Assembly: GCA_022712835.1 (NCBI GenBank)
Contig: JAFLJU010000063.1
Location: 1 to 5,528 of the forward strand
DNA from: Desulfobacteraceae bacterium
Lineage (GTDB): Bacteria > Desulfobacterota > Desulfobacteria > Desulfobacterales > Desulfobacteraceae
Length of the DNA stretch: 5,528 nucleotides
Reading direction: 5' to 3'
In this document: one piece after another, positions 4,426-5,528 of the stretch
Layout of the letters: each line of letters opens with the position of its first letter
Position numbering within the stretch: the stretch's first letter is position 1
Position numbers and translations under genes: made by a program
The notes under the pieces: generated by a model
What the model saw: only the letters and a program-made list of their open reading frames with translations
What the model was told of the DNA's origin: nothing
Database searches by the model: none

Positions 4426-5528
4426 CTTTGTGGGTTAAAATGTTGTGGGCAATGCCGTCAGAGGAAATGGTAACAGCCCCGTTGATATCGGTTCTGAATA
4501 CCCGATACCCCCTGTCAGCATACCTTTTCAGGACATCTGGGTGGGGGAAGCCATAGGGGTTACCAAATCCACAAGATATTATTACACTTTCAGGGTTTAC
4601 TTTATCAAGAAAAATTTTACTGCTGGATGTCAAACTACCGTGGTGGGGTGATATGAGAAGGCTGGATTCAAGGTTTTTATCCTGGCCGTTTGTTCTGATA
4701 AGTACCATTTCTCTTTCCTTGAGAATATCTCCAGAAAAAAGAAGGGTAAACTCATTTAACCGGACCTGGAAAACCAATGAATTATTGTTCCTGTTATTAG
4801 GGAAAACTCCGGTAATTACAGGAAAAAAGGTCAAACGAGTATGATCAAAATCAAGGGTGGTGTCCCCGGAGGACGGGTGCCAGATCCTAATTTTTTTTTC
4901 ACGGCAAAGAGCCATTAAATTCCCATAGGAATGGCTTGGGGAAGCATCCTTGTTTTTCACCAACAGGTTAACCTTAAAATTTTGAAATATATATACCAAA
5001 CCATTCATGTGATCAGATTCCGGATGGGTCAGAATAACGGCATCCAGGCGAGAAACTCCTTGGGACCACAAAAATGGGCCTAGCACATAACGACCAATAT
5101 CAAAACTTGACCGACCTGGAAATCCCCCGCCATCCACCAGAATATTTTTCCCGGCCATGGTCTTGATTAAGGCACTATTGCCCTGCCCCACATCCAGGAT
5201 GGTAACTTTCATTTTTTTAGGCATGAACCTTGTACTACCCACCCGGCTGATAACAAAACAACCCAACACAACGACCACCGTCATGAGTACAATCCCTGTT
5301 TTTTTTTGACGGGTAAGCATCAAACAAATCCCGGCGAGAAAAAGATATACTAGTGCCACTTTCAGACCGTCAAAACCCATGATTCTGGACCATGACAAAT
5401 TAAAACCGATTAAAAACTGAATATATTGGATACAAAACCAAAGGATAGGCTCACAGATGGATATCAGAAAGTAGGACAGTCCAGGAATCACAGGAAAGAA
5501 TAAACAGGCAATAAACCCTAAGGGCAGG
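4418..5528 (-). CDS. comEC: ComEC/Rec2 family DNA internalization protein, C-terminal part (5' end outside window)
   Basis: ComEC forms the inner-membrane channel through which single-stranded DNA enters during natural transformation. The frame is open to the window edge, so the N-terminal domain and most of the membrane (Competence) domain are missing. About 370 residues are visible. Several hydrophobic segments come first (nt 5528 to about 5250). A metallo-beta-lactamase-like domain follows from about 5206: ILDVGQGNSALI, LVDGGG, the metal-site motif LTHPESDHMNG (HxxxDH, His at 5026-5024), NNNSLVFQV, LLFSGDI (Asp at 4729-4727), LLISPHHGS, and the C-terminal signature SCGFGNPYGFPHPDVLKRYA followed by GYRVFRTDINGAV. 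All metal-ligand-type residues of the ComEC version appear intact. The TAA at 4420-4418 overlaps the next gene. Two A9 tracts (4891-4899, 5299-5307) lie inside the frame. No promoter is visible in the window. Confidence 0.93.
   Translation of the reverse strand, partial: LPLGFIACLFFPVIPGLSYFLISICEPILWFCIQYIQFLIGFNLSWSRIMGFDGLKVALVYLFLAGICLMLTRQKKTGIVLMTVVVVLGCFVISRVGSTRFMPKKMKVTILDVGQGNSALIKTMAGKNILVDGGGFPGRSSFDIGRYVLGPFLWSQGVSRLDAVILTHPESDHMNGLVYIFQNFKVNLLVKNKDASPSHSYGNLMALCREKKIRIWHPSSGDTTLDFDHTRLTFFPVITGVFPNNRNNNSLVFQVRLNEFTLLFSGDILKEREMVLIRTNGQDKNLESSLLISPHHGSLTSSSKIFLDKVNPESVIISCGFGNPYGFPHPDVLKRYADRGYRVFRTDINGAVTISSDGIAHNILTHKGG
4422..4429 (-). promoter_or_regulatory. Ribosome binding site at the comEC/hypothetical gene junction
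   Basis: AAAGGTGG on the minus strand overlaps the last comEC codons (Lys-Gly-Gly) and contains the GTG at 4425-4423. It lies 8 nt before an in-frame TTG at 4413-4411. The spacing argues that the TTG, not the GTG, is the initiator of the downstream gene. The same octamer precedes mlaA. Confidence 0.45.

Overview
The window is AT-rich and read almost entirely from the minus strand. It comes from a Gram-negative (diderm) bacterium, because it carries a near-complete Mla (maintenance of lipid asymmetry) phospholipid transport operon, which only makes sense in a cell with an outer membrane. The gene order mlaE-F-D-C-A without mlaB, the short MlaD, and a gene remnant resembling 2-hydroxyacyl-CoA dehydratase/activase proteins together suggest an anaerobic Desulfobacterota-type organism such as a Desulfobacter relative. 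That placement is inference from recalled family patterns, not a database result.

Layout in transcription order (right to left). Positions 5528-4418 hold the C-terminal part of ComEC, the inner-membrane DNA uptake channel, with the end of its membrane domain and a complete metallo-beta-lactamase-like domain; its 5' end lies outside the window. It overlaps by 8 bp an unrecognised gene (4425-3589) for a protein with three N-terminal membrane segments and a long helical, tyrosine-rich tail. A 248-bp gap (3588-3341) follows. It contains a decayed plus-strand fragment of a 2-hydroxyacyl-CoA dehydratase/activase-like gene and, on the minus strand, a weak candidate promoter for the next operon.

The mla operon fills 3340-1: mlaE (permease), mlaF (ATPase), mlaD (periplasmic MCE protein), mlaC (periplasmic lipid carrier) and mlaA (outer-membrane component, running off the left edge). 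Junctions are tight (4 nt, 73 nt, 25 nt and a 4-bp ATGA overlap), so co-transcription is likely. MlaE and MlaF form the ABC core in the inner membrane, MlaD is the MCE ring attached to it, MlaC ferries phospholipid across the periplasm, and MlaA is the outer-membrane partner. No mlaB (STAS protein) is in the window.

Most of the window is ordinary housekeeping and competence content. The points most worth a second look are the dehydratase-like remnant, the membrane/coiled-coil gene coupled to comEC, the apparent absence of a usable lipobox in MlaA, the possibly leaderless mlaE start, the small triplicated repeat between mlaF and mlaD, and several A9 tracts inside reading frames. No RNA genes, CRISPR arrays, insertion sequences or convincing intrinsic terminators were seen.
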